Below the pieces are notes generated by a model. That model was not told the origin of the DNA, made no database searches, and saw only the letters and a program-made list of their open reading frames with translations. From positions 62,001 to 126,000 of the forward strand of contig NZ_CANMIR010000008.1 in NCBI RefSeq assembly GCF_947498015.1: a DNA stretch of 64,000 nucleotides, read 5' to 3'. Source of the DNA: an uncultured Neptuniibacter sp. (lineage in GTDB: Bacteria > Pseudomonadota > Gammaproteobacteria > Pseudomonadales > Balneatricaceae). The translations under genes and the position numbers were made by a program. Positions 17,611-26,523 of the stretch are shown here, in pieces. Positions within the stretch are counted from its first letter, which is position 1, and each line of letters opens with the position of its first letter.

Positions 17611-18504
17611 TTAGCCTTCGCCTTCAACCCTGTTACAACCACATTGCTTGGCGATAAATAAATTTTCATTGGCTCGCCTCAACATATTTTCAGCATCATC
17701 TTCCGGACCACTCAGCGCAGCAACGCCAACACTGACAGTGAACTTAACATCACCGGAAGCATAAGGAATTTCCATCTCTTCCATCAGTTTACGAACCCGA
17801 TTCCCAGCAGCCATTCCCTGTTCATGGTTTGTTTCAGGCATGAACATAACAAACTGGTCATCTGAATAGCGCGCGAGAAAATCTGATGTTCGTTTCATTC
17901 CATGAACCGAAGTAACCAACTGTTGTAAAACCTGATCCCCACAATCCCATGAATAGTTATCATTCAGATCACTGAAATTATCTACATCTATTACCATTAG
18001 GCTACATACCCAATCATACCGTTGAGCTTGTGCGATCGCTTGCTCAAGAACAGGTCGTAGCGCCCTGCGGTTGTACGCCCCTGTTAACGGGTCCCGCTGG
18101 GCCTGACTTGTTACCTGTCGCTCTAGACGGCGCTTAGCCGATACATCCCTGAAGACAGCAACAACTTCATCATCTGCAGCAGCATTGCAATGAAGATCGA
18201 TCCACTTTGTCTCCGTAAGCCCCTGTTCTCTTAGGGTCGGGATATGCTCAGGACGTAACTGGAGATCAGTTTTAATGATCTTTTTCTTCTCAGACGCTTT
18301 GACAACAGCTGCGGTTATTTCTCCACAGATATCAGTAGGCAAAAACTCCTCAAGTTTACGCCCCATCACTGCGTCAGCATTAATCCATTGCGCTTCACCT
18401 GATGAGCAAACCATGACCAAACCGGATGGTTTCAATACCATTACCACATCAGCAGTCGCTGCTAATAAGGCACCTAAGCGAGCTTGAATCTGTTTATCGG
18501 ACAT
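17611..18504 (-). CDS. PAS-GGDEF protein with degenerate active site
   Basis: 297 residues: a PAS-like sensor (about 10-125), then a GGDEF domain opened by RDPLTGAYNRRAL (138-149). Metal-site residues remain (VIDVDNFSDLND, D173), but the GGDEF signature is SDDQF (214-218), so diguanylate cyclase activity is doubtful. The inhibitory-site motif RTSD (205-208) is intact at the normal five-residue spacing, so it could still bind c-di-GMP as an effector (inference). GGAG eight bases before ATG 18504 supports the start. Monocistronic. Confidence 0.88.
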   Translation of the reverse strand: MSDKQIQARLGALLAATADVVMVLKPSGLVMVCSSGEAQWINADAVMGRKLEEFLPTDICGEITAAVVKASEKKKIIKTDLQLRPEHIPTLREQGLTETKWIDLHCNAAADDEVVAVFRDVSAKRRLERQVTSQAQRDPLTGAYNRRALRPVLEQAIAQAQRYDWVCSLMVIDVDNFSDLNDNYSWDCGDQVLQQLVTSVHGMKRTSDFLARYSDDQFVMFMPETNHEQGMAAGNRVRKLMEEMEIPYASGDVKFTVSVGVAALSGPEDDAENMLRRANENLFIAKQCGCNRVEGEG

Positions 18505-18631
18505 CCACTATTCTCCAGCTAACCAGACAAATATTTTTGGCTTACCAAAAGATAGCTGTTTGCTCGCTAAGGAACAACCCGTTTCCCTAATTTATAGGCA
18601 CGACATTGATTCAAAACGATTATTTCCCAGA

Positions 18632-19795
18632 TCACAGAATATGGTATTCCAGTGGTGGGAAGCCATTGAATTCAATGGAGCTATAGCTTGTGGTATAAGC
18701 CCCTGTGGAATACCAGTAGATGTAATCGCCGATCTCGAGCGCTAATGGCAACTCATATTTATGCTGTTCATACATGATGTCCAAACTATCACAGGTAGGG
18801 CCCGCCAGGATCACCTCCTCTTCAGGACCGGACTTGGATGTGCCGATAGGGTACTTTATGGCCTCACCCAATGTCTCAATAAGCCCGTTAAACATCCCAA
18901 CATCTGTATAAACCCATCTTTCAAGCGCCGTACTGGATTTACGCGAAATAAGTACAATTTCAGAAACAATGACGCCGGCATCCCCTACTAATGAACGCCC
19001 GGGTTCTAAGATGATCCGTGGAAGATCTTCACCAAAATCCTCTTTCAGAAAGCGGCTTATCTCCTGAGCATAGGTACTGAATTCGTTTGTTTTCTGAAGA
19101 TACATGGCTGGAAAGCCGCCACCCATATTTATCATCTCCAGACGGATGCCATACTCCTCCTGCAACCGCTCATAGATCACTTTTACCTTTGCTATCGCCC
19201 CATCCCAAACATCGATATCTCTTTGTTGCGATCCCACATGAAATGAAACTCCATAGGGATTCAACCCCAGATCTCGCGCCAGAACGGCTAACTCGATCGC
19301 CATCTCCGGATTACATCCGAACTTTCTCGACAAAGGCCAGTCCGCACCCTCAGAACCATCAGTTAGCACACGAATATAGACATCCGAGCCTGGTGCATAT
19401 TCTGCAATATTTTTAAGATCAGCTTCTGAATCCGTTGCGAACAGACGCACACCTTTTTCGAAGAAGTACTTAATCGCAGAACATTTTTTTATGGTGTTTC
19501 CATAACTCATGCGTTCAGGCTCGACGCCGTATTTGAGAACCTTGTCCAATTCCTGCGGCGACGCTATATCGAAGCTCGATCCAGCCTCAGCTAAGAGTTC
19601 AATGACCTTGTCCGCAGGGTTCGCTTTAACCGCATAAAAGATATCAGCCAGGGGGAAGCCCGATTCAAGTTCACCGTAACGCTCTTGAATAACAGACAGG
19701 TCCAATGCCAAAAAAGGCGTAGGGTATTTATCAGCTAAAGCAGACAGACGTGCTTCAGCACCTTCAGAGAAGTGTTGAGGTAAGATCATGCACAA
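18632..19795 (-). CDS. speC: Ornithine decarboxylase, PLP fold-III
   Basis: 387 residues, the size of the Pseudomonas aeruginosa SpeC-type enzyme and of the eukaryotic-like (alanine-racemase-fold) decarboxylases. PLP lysine K57 lies in FYAVKANP; SFHVGSQ, NMGGGFP and EPGRSLVGDAG bind cofactor; C335 in GPTCDSLD is the active-site cysteine. It converts ornithine to putrescine, the first step of polyamine synthesis. The start is either TTG 19795 or ATG 19789; neither has a good binding site. Lysine decarboxylase activity cannot be excluded. Confidence 0.9.
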   Translation of the reverse strand: MCMILPQHFSEGAEARLSALADKYPTPFLALDLSVIQERYGELESGFPLADIFYAVKANPADKVIELLAEAGSSFDIASPQELDKVLKYGVEPERMSYGNTIKKCSAIKYFFEKGVRLFATDSEADLKNIAEYAPGSDVYIRVLTDGSEGADWPLSRKFGCNPEMAIELAVLARDLGLNPYGVSFHVGSQQRDIDVWDGAIAKVKVIYERLQEEYGIRLEMINMGGGFPAMYLQKTNEFSTYAQEISRFLKEDFGEDLPRIILEPGRSLVGDAGVIVSEIVLISRKSSTALERWVYTDVGMFNGLIETLGEAIKYPIGTSKSGPEEEVILAGPTCDSLDIMYEQHKYELPLALEIGDYIYWYSTGAYTTSYSSIEFNGFPPLEYHIL

Positions 19796-19922
19796 TTACA
19801 CCACACGATTGGGAATGAAAATATTGACCAGAGAGGGCCAGCTACGAGATGACGGCGAAGTATAGTCAGTATGACTGGCTCAAGTCCAGCACAAAACTCG
19901 CATGTTTTTAACTGCCTGTGAC

Positions 19923-20519
19923 TTAGCCTCCCTGGGTGATCACTGATTCAATATCGGCAAAACTTTTCGCTTCATACATAACATCAAATCCGATTTTCAG
20001 TCGACGTGAAATATCACTCGTGGATATCACCCCTCTGATACGAAAGACCCCCGCTGAACTCTCATCTACAACAACAACATGCTGTTCACCCGAGCCTTTC
20101 AGTGTCAGCATAATATCCCCTACTCGCGCATCCTTGAGCTGAGGATAGGTCAGCGCCCTGATATTCAGTTTACTCAGCATAATATGCCGGACCTGCACCT
20201 GATCACGACTCACTCCATCACGCTGCATGAACGCCATTACCTTTCTTCCCGACGCATCCGCAGCTGTCACAATCCCAGCAAAATTGTCATGATTATCCAG
20301 CACAAACAACATTCGAACATGCTGGCTCTTCATGTAGTCCAAAGCATCTTCAATGGGCATAGATTCAGGGGCAGTAACAGGACTGACTAACGTAAAATCA
20401 GTAAACACATCCAGTGCAGAGCTGTGAAGGCTAGTCGGTGAAGATGAATTTTCGGGGGACAGTATGTACTCGACATCTGTCGTATCCTGTAATCTGATCT
20501 GCTTGAAATCCTGTAACAT
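19923..20519 (-). CDS. CBS-pair domain protein
   Basis: 198 residues with two CBS repeats: about 45-105 (PESMPIEDALDYMKSQHVRM, then VLDNHDNFAGIVTAAD) and 125-180 (KDARVGDIMLTLKG, VVVDESSAGVFRIRGVISTS). There is no attached catalytic domain. CBS pairs usually sense adenine nucleotides. Its partner is not evident from neighbours. Monocistronic. Confidence 0.85.
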   Translation of the reverse strand: MLQDFKQIRLQDTTDVEYILSPENSSSPTSLHSSALDVFTDFTLVSPVTAPESMPIEDALDYMKSQHVRMLFVLDNHDNFAGIVTAADASGRKVMAFMQRDGVSRDQVQVRHIMLSKLNIRALTYPQLKDARVGDIMLTLKGSGEQHVVVVDESSAGVFRIRGVISTSDISRRLKIGFDVMYEAKSFADIESVITQGG

Positions 20520-20670
20520 ACGCCCCTCCAGCCTGCAGTGTTTATATCAGGATAGTACAGATCAAGATATTTACAGATGAGTACCCTGTTTTAACCGCCC
20601 TTACTGTCATTAGGATGTTGTAATGCATAGCGGGAGCTTCTGACCTCATCGTCTTCAGAAACGTCCTTCA

Positions 20671-21414
20671 TCATATTGCAGAAAACAGATACTTTTCACG
20701 CTTCAAATTAGCCACGGAAAAGTTTAACGCCTCAAAGTACTCTACAGATTGATCAATCATCAAAGGGTGTCCACACAAATAGACCATATCTTCACCCTCT
20801 ACAGGCTTCAACCGCTCGAATTCTGATGTAACGTACCCCGCTCTCTCAAATGCCTTGAGATCATCTGATGCACGACTGTAGCATGCGGTATACTCGAAAT
20901 TGGGTTGTTCCGCGTGAAGTGCACGAAATTCATCCCTATACAGCAACTCATCAGGATCACGAACACCATGTATCAGCTTGATCTCTAGCTGTTCGTTGAG
21001 TGCCAACCGCTTTTTTAACTCGTTCAGCATGGAGCGATAGGGTGTTATACCTGCTCCGGTTGCAATCAGGATATACCGCTGGGGGTCTTGACGGGGTAAA
21101 ATCAGATTTCCAAACGGCCCACTTGCTGAGATCTCACTTCCTATCATAGCGTTCTTAAAATAATCGCTCGCCTTCCCATGCTCTACAAGCGTTATGACAA
21201 ATGTCAGCGATCTGTTTGTCTGAATATCAAAATCACAATTTGCGATGCTGTAGCTACGCGTAAATTCTCCCTTCTCTGTAGTAAAATTCAGAGAGAAGAA
21301 TTGCCCGGGAATGTAACGCAACGGCTCCATACTGCTATAGGTCAACTCAAGTGACCTGGGAGAAATATAACGTTTCTCTTTCAGTTGAAGCTGCAACCGA
21401 TTACCAATCAGCAT
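20671..21414 (-). CDS. Ferredoxin/flavodoxin-NADP(+) reductase-like protein
   Basis: 247 residues. FAD-binding segment with RSYSIANC (the RxYS motif), NADP-binding IATGAGITPYRSML, and CGHPLMI near the C-terminus, which ends in an aromatic-containing KREKYLFSAI. Resembles Fpr-type reductases that move electrons between NADPH and ferredoxin or flavodoxin. A 2Fe-2S domain is absent. Whether it is the main Fpr is not decidable here. Confidence 0.85.
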   Translation of the reverse strand: MLIGNRLQLQLKEKRYISPRSLELTYSSMEPLRYIPGQFFSLNFTTEKGEFTRSYSIANCDFDIQTNRSLTFVITLVEHGKASDYFKNAMIGSEISASGPFGNLILPRQDPQRYILIATGAGITPYRSMLNELKKRLALNEQLEIKLIHGVRDPDELLYRDEFRALHAEQPNFEYTACYSRASDDLKAFERAGYVTSEFERLKPVEGEDMVYLCGHPLMIDQSVEYFEALNFSVANLKREKYLFSAI

Positions 21415-21497
21415 ATGGACCTCCCGACAAACACTAAGATGTATTAATAATACACCTTAAATATAAGAGTGCAAAATGACCTGTCGCACACATAAAA

Positions 21498-21518
21498 AAA
21501 GCAGCCTCAGGCTGCTTT
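21498..21518 (-). terminator. Terminator of small basic protein gene
   Basis: Stem AAAGCAGCC / GGCTGCTTT with a TCA loop; on the minus strand it is followed by a run of seven T. It lies 19 bases after the stop of the 100-residue protein gene. Confidence 0.88.
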
Positions 21519-21536
21519 ATTTAATCCGGCAATATA

Positions 21537-21839
21537 TCAATACCCGAGTTCACTTGGGTCAATGACAACACCCAGAGAGCGCTTATCTATAAAATTACCT
21601 TTACTGGTTTCTTTATAACGGAACGTCACCTTCTTACCAAGCTCAATCTCAAGCTCTTTATCTGCAGACATATATGAATACTCAATCCCGTCCACAGTAA
21701 TCATATGTATGTAATAGGGAGGCATGCCTACCCATTCAACATGAGGACCATCTGTCACGACCTTTTCCAGCACACCTCGACCAGCCAGTTTTGGTGTTTT
21801 TTGGTAGCCGCCTCTACGACCTCGAAAGTTACCCGCCAT
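21537..21839 (-). CDS. Small basic protein, unknown
   Basis: 100 residues. An Arg/Gly-rich N-terminus (GNFRGRRGGYQK) is followed by a strand-rich core (VEWVGMPPYYIHMITVDGI, YSYMSADKELEIELGKKVTF, RYKETSKGN). It looks like an OB- or SH3-like small barrel with an RG-rich tail, features seen in nucleic-acid-binding proteins, but this is inference from composition. It has its own terminator and faces away from hrpB. Confidence 0.7.
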   Translation of the reverse strand: MAGNFRGRRGGYQKTPKLAGRGVLEKVVTDGPHVEWVGMPPYYIHMITVDGIEYSYMSADKELEIELGKKVTFRYKETSKGNFIDKRSLGVVIDPSELGY

Positions 21840-21970
21840 TAAGGCTCCTTACAATTAACAACATAAAAACAGAAACATTGTGATCTCATTGTAGCTTTTG
21901 TCGCGATGACAACCAAACAGTTCTCCAAAAACTGTTAAACTTCTCATCACATTCTATCTATGCTACGCCT

Positions 21971-24496
21971 ATGTCTTCACTTCCGATCCATTCCGCACTG
22001 CCTAAACTGTGTAAAGCCCTAAACACCAGAGATGAAGTTGTTCTTGAAGCTCCTCCCGGGGCAGGTAAAACCACGCATGTTCCATTAGCGCTAATGGATG
22101 AAGCCTGGCTGGATGGGCAAAAAATCCTCATGCTCGAACCAAGACGGCTTGCCGCCAGAGCCGCTGCCGAATATATGGCGTCTCAATTGGGTGAAAAAAC
22201 TGGTGAGACCGTCGGGTATCGGGTGAGGCTGGAAACCCGTGTTGGGATGAACACCCGCATAGAGATAGTTACCGAGGGTATCCTGACACGCATGCTCCAA
22301 AATGACCCTAGCTTGGAAGCTTACGGCTTGGTTATATTTGATGAGTTTCATGAACGCAATCTGGATGCTGATCTGGGGTTAGCCCTGACCCTGGAATCCC
22401 GTTTAGTTTTTCGGGATGAGGTCCCTCTAAAGTTACTCATCATGTCCGCCACACTCGATGGAGCCAGAATCTCCTCAATGTTGGATAATGCACCGGTTAT
22501 TTGCAGTGAAGGACGCAGTTTTCCGGTCAGGCAGATCTACTGCGGCATGCCGGCACAGCACGAATGGATTGAAACTAAAACCACAAATGTTATTTTGCAG
22601 GCTCTGGCAGAACAGTCTGGCAGCATTCTCTGCTTTCTCCCTGGTATGAAAGAGATCAGGCAGGTTCATCAGTTGCTGAGTGAACAACTCACTCCGCACG
22701 AAAGCTCCCAGATCATTCTGGCACCGCTCTTTGGCAACCTGACTCTGACAGAGCAGAAACAGGCGATCGAAACAGCACCAGAGGGACAGCGTAAAATTGT
22801 CCTGGCGACCAACATCGCAGAGACCAGCCTGACCATTGAGGGGATCACTGTGGTTGTTGATGCGGGTTTAAGCCGGGAGTCTCGTTATGATCCTAATACA
22901 GCGATGTCTCGCTTGCATACGCGGAAGGTATCTGTTGCAGAAGCGACGCAACGATCAGGCCGGGCAGGCAGACTCTCAGAGGGTGTCAGCTACAGGCTTT
23001 GGAGCGAATCACAACACAATCAACTGAATCCCTATGCAACAGCAGAAATTCTCAATGCTGACCTGACTCCCATGGTACTTCAACTCGCATGCTGGGGCGT
23101 AGATGACCCAGCCACCTTATGCTGGCTTGATCTTCCTCCTAAAGGAGCTTATCAGCAGGCAAGAGAACTCTTGTTGCAACTTGGTGCTATAGCAAGCACA
23201 GATCAGATTACAGCTCACGGTCAGTTAATGGCGGAGTTACCTGCTCACCCTCGAATTAGCCACATGCTGATTAAAGCGAGCCAGCTTGGACTACTAGAAA
23301 AAGGTTGCCTGATTGCCGCATTACTGACAGAGCGTGATCCGTTTCATGATCAGGGTGGCGCCATTCAGGCTCGAATCGACTGGCTTAATGAAACACCACG
23401 CTCCCATAAATCACTCTGGAAGCGTATTCATAAACAGGCTGCTTCGTATAAAAAACAGTGTCGCGCACTGCCGTTGGAATCAAACACTAACGGTTATGAG
23501 ATCGATGAACTCTGCCAAGCAGGACTGCTTCTTGCCTTTGCATTCCCTGACAGGATTGCCAGGCAACGTACTCACAAAAGTCCCCTCTACCATCTGAATA
23601 ATGGCCGGGCAGCGACGCTGTCTGACCATGACAAACTATCACAGCATAGTTGGTTAGTACTGGCCACACTTCAAGGTAGTGTTACTCAAGCCAATGACCG
23701 AATTACACTCGCTTCTCACTTTAGTCCGGAACTCGCCACAAGCTATCTTCCGGAGCTATTAACTGAAACAGAGGTGGTTGATTGGCGAGAAAAAGAGGGG
23801 CGTATAATAGCTGAGAAACACCGTATGATCGGCTCTTTGGTGTGGGAGAAACAACGACTGGAAAACCCCTCGGAGGAGCGGGTTACCCGGGCTCTGCTTC
23901 AAGCTATTACTCAGCGCGGTCTCAATCTGTTGCCATGGACTGATGAACTCAGGCACTGGCAAGATCGTGTCATTTTTCTCCATCGCTCTGCAAAAGAAGC
24001 GGGAGTGGATGAGCAATGGCCCGATATCAGCGATAGATGGTTAATAGAAAACCTGGATAACTGGCTAGCTCCCTTCCTTGGATCGATCCGCACGATCAAT
24101 CAGCTAAAGCAACTGGATCTAAAGTCGGCGTTACACACTCTCCTGCCCTGGCCACTGCCACAGCAACTCGATGAACGCGCTCCGAAAAGATACAACGCCC
24201 CTTCCGGCTCAAATATCAGTATCGATTACTCAAGTTATCCCCCTGTACTGGCTATTAAGTTGCAGGAGATGTTTGGCTGCTGCTCAACTCCGGTGGTTGG
24301 CTATAACACGGCTTTTCAGATTCACCTGCTATCACCCGCCAGACGCCCGCTTCAAGTCACACAGGACTTAGAAAGCTTTTGGACAAATGGCTATCGGGAT
24401 GTTCAAAAAGAGATGAAAGGACGATATCCAAAGCATCCCTGGCCGGATAACCCCTTAGCAGCACTTCCCACCGCAAAGGTGAAGAAAAGATTATAG
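21971..24496 (+). CDS. hrpB: ATP-dependent helicase HrpB
   Basis: 841 residues, full length for HrpB. Superfamily-2 motifs in order: I (APPGAGKTT), Ia (EPRRLAARAAA), II (FDEFHERNLDADL, the HrpB-type DEFH variant), III (SATLDG), V (TNIAETSLTIEGI) and VI (QRSGRAGR), followed by HA2 and the HrpB C-terminal domain ending in KHPWPDNPL. A cytoplasmic DEAH-like RNA helicase; its role in most bacteria is ill-defined. Monocistronic, ending just before a terminator that serves the facing chemoreceptor gene. Confidence 0.95.
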   Translation: MSSLPIHSALPKLCKALNTRDEVVLEAPPGAGKTTHVPLALMDEAWLDGQKILMLEPRRLAARAAAEYMASQLGEKTGETVGYRVRLETRVGMNTRIEIVTEGILTRMLQNDPSLEAYGLVIFDEFHERNLDADLGLALTLESRLVFRDEVPLKLLIMSATLDGARISSMLDNAPVICSEGRSFPVRQIYCGMPAQHEWIETKTTNVILQALAEQSGSILCFLPGMKEIRQVHQLLSEQLTPHESSQIILAPLFGNLTLTEQKQAIETAPEGQRKIVLATNIAETSLTIEGITVVVDAGLSRESRYDPNTAMSRLHTRKVSVAEATQRSGRAGRLSEGVSYRLWSESQHNQLNPYATAEILNADLTPMVLQLACWGVDDPATLCWLDLPPKGAYQQARELLLQLGAIASTDQITAHGQLMAELPAHPRISHMLIKASQLGLLEKGCLIAALLTERDPFHDQGGAIQARIDWLNETPRSHKSLWKRIHKQAASYKKQCRALPLESNTNGYEIDELCQAGLLLAFAFPDRIARQRTHKSPLYHLNNGRAATLSDHDKLSQHSWLVLATLQGSVTQANDRITLASHFSPELATSYLPELLTETEVVDWREKEGRIIAEKHRMIGSLVWEKQRLENPSEERVTRALLQAITQRGLNLLPWTDELRHWQDRVIFLHRSAKEAGVDEQWPDISDRWLIENLDNWLAPFLGSIRTINQLKQLDLKSALHTLLPWPLPQQLDERAPKRYNAPSGSNISIDYSSYPPVLAIKLQEMFGCCSTPVVGYNTAFQIHLLSPARRPLQVTQDLESFWTNGYRDVQKEMKGRYPKHPWPDNPLAALPTAKVKKRL

Positions 24497-24508
24497 ATGA
24501 CGACAAAA

Positions 24509-24529
24509 AAGCCACCCTGTGGGTGGCTT
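24509..24529 (-). terminator. Terminator of PilJ-type chemoreceptor gene
   Basis: Stem AAGCCACCC / GGGTGGCTT with a TGT loop, followed on the minus strand by six T. It lies 20 bases after the receptor stop and 13 bases after the convergent hrpB stop. Confidence 0.88.
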
Positions 24530-24548
24530 AGCCGGCAGATAGAATAGA

Positions 24549-26144
24549 TCAGAGTCTGAACTTCATCACCAGTTGATTAAGTTCAGTCGCTTCACGGCGG
24601 ATCTGTTCGGTTGCTTCCACAACCTCTTCGGTATCACGTTTTGTCTGACCGGCAAGGTCAGATATATTCACAACACGGTTATCTATATCCGCCGCAACAG
24701 ATGACTGCTGATCAGCAGCCGTAGAGATCATCGTATTCATTGCAGAGATCGTATTAGTTGAACGGATAATCTCCTCAATCACTGCAGCCGCGGATTGAGC
24801 TAATTCACTACTGCGATCCGCCAGCCCAGTACTGGTATTCATCGATGAAACGGCTAGAGCAGCCTTCTTTTGCAACCTCTCGATAATCGCCTGTATCTCC
24901 TGAGTTGATTGTTGCGTTCTCTGCGCCAGAGTCCGAACTTCATCAGCGACAACAGCAAATCCTCGCCCTTGATCACCTGCTCTGGCTGCCTCTATCGCTG
25001 CATTCAAAGCTAACAGGTTTGTCTGCTCAGCGATGTCATTAATCACCGTCGTTACATTACCTACAGCACGGCTTTCCTCTTCAAGCGCTTCAAGCGTTTC
25101 AGCCGTTTCATTTAACATCTTCAGCATCTTCTGAGCCTGTGCTCCAGACTGCCCTACCACATCCCCACCACTTTTCGCATGCGCATCAGTATCCTGTGCT
25201 GCCCGCTCAGCCTCAACAGCGTTGTTTGCAACCTCCTGCACAGTCGAACTCATCTCATTCATTGCCGCTGCAACCAACTCGATATCTTCATACTGCTTAC
25301 TCACTCCAAGGCTTGCTTCCGAGGTAGCAGCAACAACGTTATTGACGTGTTTTTCCGTATTTTTCGCCACGGTCTGTACAGTTTTCAGAAGCTCCCCGAC
25401 ATGATCAAGCATAGAGTTGTAGGCAGAAAACATCTGCCCGATCTCATTGTCTGTGTGACTGATATTAAAGCGATGAGAAAAATTGCCCTGCCCTACTTCC
25501 ACCATCCGTTGATTCAACCGTGCGATGTTATCCATCAGCATTCTCAATCCAAATATCCGACCAAACACCACCAGTAGCAGGATCCCAACAACACAGCCCA
25601 ATGCAATCATCAACTGATTCAGATTGGTGACACTGGCTTTATCAGTCATCAGCATAACTGCTTTATTCATCTCTTTAAGAATAACCGGAGAGTTTTTTGA
25701 GATAGCATCCATTGTTGCATCAGAAGGGTTTGCAACATGTCGGTTGATAAGGGATTTATACTCTTTCCAGAGCTGATCGACATGCCCCATCTGCAGCAAT
25801 ATTGATTGATCAGTCAGAGCGTTCATACCTAATGCAGGATCCCCTAACATAATGGTCTTATGAGAAGACTCAAACAACTCCATGGTTTTCTTCAATACAG
25901 AATGTTGCTCTACCTGAGCAGCAACCAGAAGAGCTTCTTTCGCTATCTTCTGGCTTAGCATTCTCTGTCGACCCGCCATATTAATTGTCTGCGGGTTAAT
26001 CGCCATACTGAAATAAAGACTGATGCCTGACGATGCTGCCAGGAGAAACACGAGCGTATAGGATAGCGTGAACTGACTGTTTAACGTTTTAAACCCTAAC
26101 AACCGTAAAGTACGATCGATCAAATCTGATAAAGCCCGGTACAT
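24549..26144 (-). CDS. Methyl-accepting chemotaxis protein with PilJ-type sensor
   Basis: The start is ATG 26144 because GAGGAGGG lies just upstream on the minus strand; the open frame continues to 26216 but that part falls inside the duplicated leader. 531 residues: TM1 (~22-46), a periplasmic PilJ-type four-helix sensor opened by [21 protein letters not shown]2 ([20 protein letters not shown]), HAMP, and a signalling domain with the tip [20 protein letters not shown]. The sensor type is seen in PilJ and nitrate-sensing NarX-like proteins; the ligand is unknown. Monocistronic between two terminators. Confidence 0.92.
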   Translation of the reverse strand: MYRALSDLIDRTLRLLGFKTLNSQFTLSYTLVFLLAASSGISLYFSMAINPQTINMAGRQRMLSQKIAKEALLVAAQVEQHSVLKKTMELFESSHKTIMLGDPALGMNALTDQSILLQMGHVDQLWKEYKSLINRHVANPSDATMDAISKNSPVILKEMNKAVMLMTDKASVTNLNQLMIALGCVVGILLLVVFGRIFGLRMLMDNIARLNQRMVEVGQGNFSHRFNISHTDNEIGQMFSAYNSMLDHVGELLKTVQTVAKNTEKHVNNVVAATSEASLGVSKQYEDIELVAAAMNEMSSTVQEVANNAVEAERAAQDTDAHAKSGGDVVGQSGAQAQKMLKMLNETAETLEALEEESRAVGNVTTVINDIAEQTNLLALNAAIEAARAGDQGRGFAVVADEVRTLAQRTQQSTQEIQAIIERLQKKAALAVSSMNTSTGLADRSSELAQSAAAVIEEIIRSTNTISAMNTMISTAADQQSSVAADIDNRVVNISDLAGQTKRDTEEVVEATEQIRREATELNQLVMKFRL

Positions 26145-26179
26145 GTGTCCCTCCTCGGGAATTACTGCAAATTTCCATA

Positions 26180-26214
26180 GCCCACTGGAGACAGACCGGT
26201 CTCCCGCTAGTGGC
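26180..26214 (-). promoter_or_regulatory. Structured leader hairpin (copy next to receptor gene)
   Basis: Compound inverted repeat: inner arms GGAGAC (26187-26192) and GTCTCC (26199-26204) around a six-base loop, outer arms CCACT and AGTGG with an internal bulge. On the minus strand it lies about 36-70 bases before the receptor ATG, downstream of the probable promoter. An identical copy is at 26351-26385. It could be an mRNA structure or a regulator binding site; no known riboswitch consensus matches. Confidence 0.5.
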
Positions 26215-26304
26215 ACACATAGTAGAGCATTAGGTCACGCTTCAAACTTGTTTAAAATCAAGAGTTGTACAATTACTTATAACGATATGAGTAATAAAAT
26301 AAAA

Positions 26305-26323
26305 AAGCCCCTATAAGGGGCTT
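26305..26323 (-). terminator. Terminator, duplicated copy 1
   Basis: Stem AAGCCCC / GGGGCTT, loop TATAA, followed on the minus strand by TTTTTTATTTTATT. It is the duplicated version of the rapA terminator and lies inside the leader repeat, so transcripts starting in the far repeat copy would meet it before reaching the receptor gene. Confidence 0.85.
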
Positions 26324-26475
26324 CAGAGGGAATTACTGCAAATTTCCATAGCCCACTGGAGACAGACCGGTCTCCCGCTAGTGGCACACATAGTAGAGCA
26401 TTAGGTCACGCTTCAAACTTGTTTAAAATCAAGAATTGTACAATTACTTATAACGATATGAGTAATAAAATAAAA

Positions 26476-26494
26476 AAGCCCCTATAAGGGGCTT
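26476..26494 (-). terminator. Terminator of rapA (copy 2)
   Basis: Same hairpin as at 26305-26323, with the same minus-strand T-rich tail, 29 bases after the rapA stop. Confidence 0.9.
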
Positions 26495-26523
26495 CAGATC
26501 ATACGAGATTGAGAGACGCTGAC

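Larger units (their letters stand above)
26157..26498. repeat. 171-bp direct tandem duplication
   Basis: Two head-to-tail copies, 26157-26327 and 26328-26498, identical except one base (G at 26264, A at 26435). Each unit contains the rapA terminator hairpin, the presumed promoter region and a structured leader hairpin of the downstream minus-strand chemoreceptor gene. Only the left-hand copy abuts the receptor's ribosome binding site. Confidence 0.97.

Noticed and set aside
26145..26216. 24-residue N-terminal extension of the PilJ-type receptor
   Set aside because: The strong GAGGAGGG site is placed for ATG 26144, and the extension would be encoded by the duplicated leader.
26160..26220. c-di-GMP riboswitch in the chemoreceptor leader
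   Set aside because: The hairpin lacks the conserved class I core and the two-helix P1b/P2 arrangement; only a simple compound hairpin can be supported.
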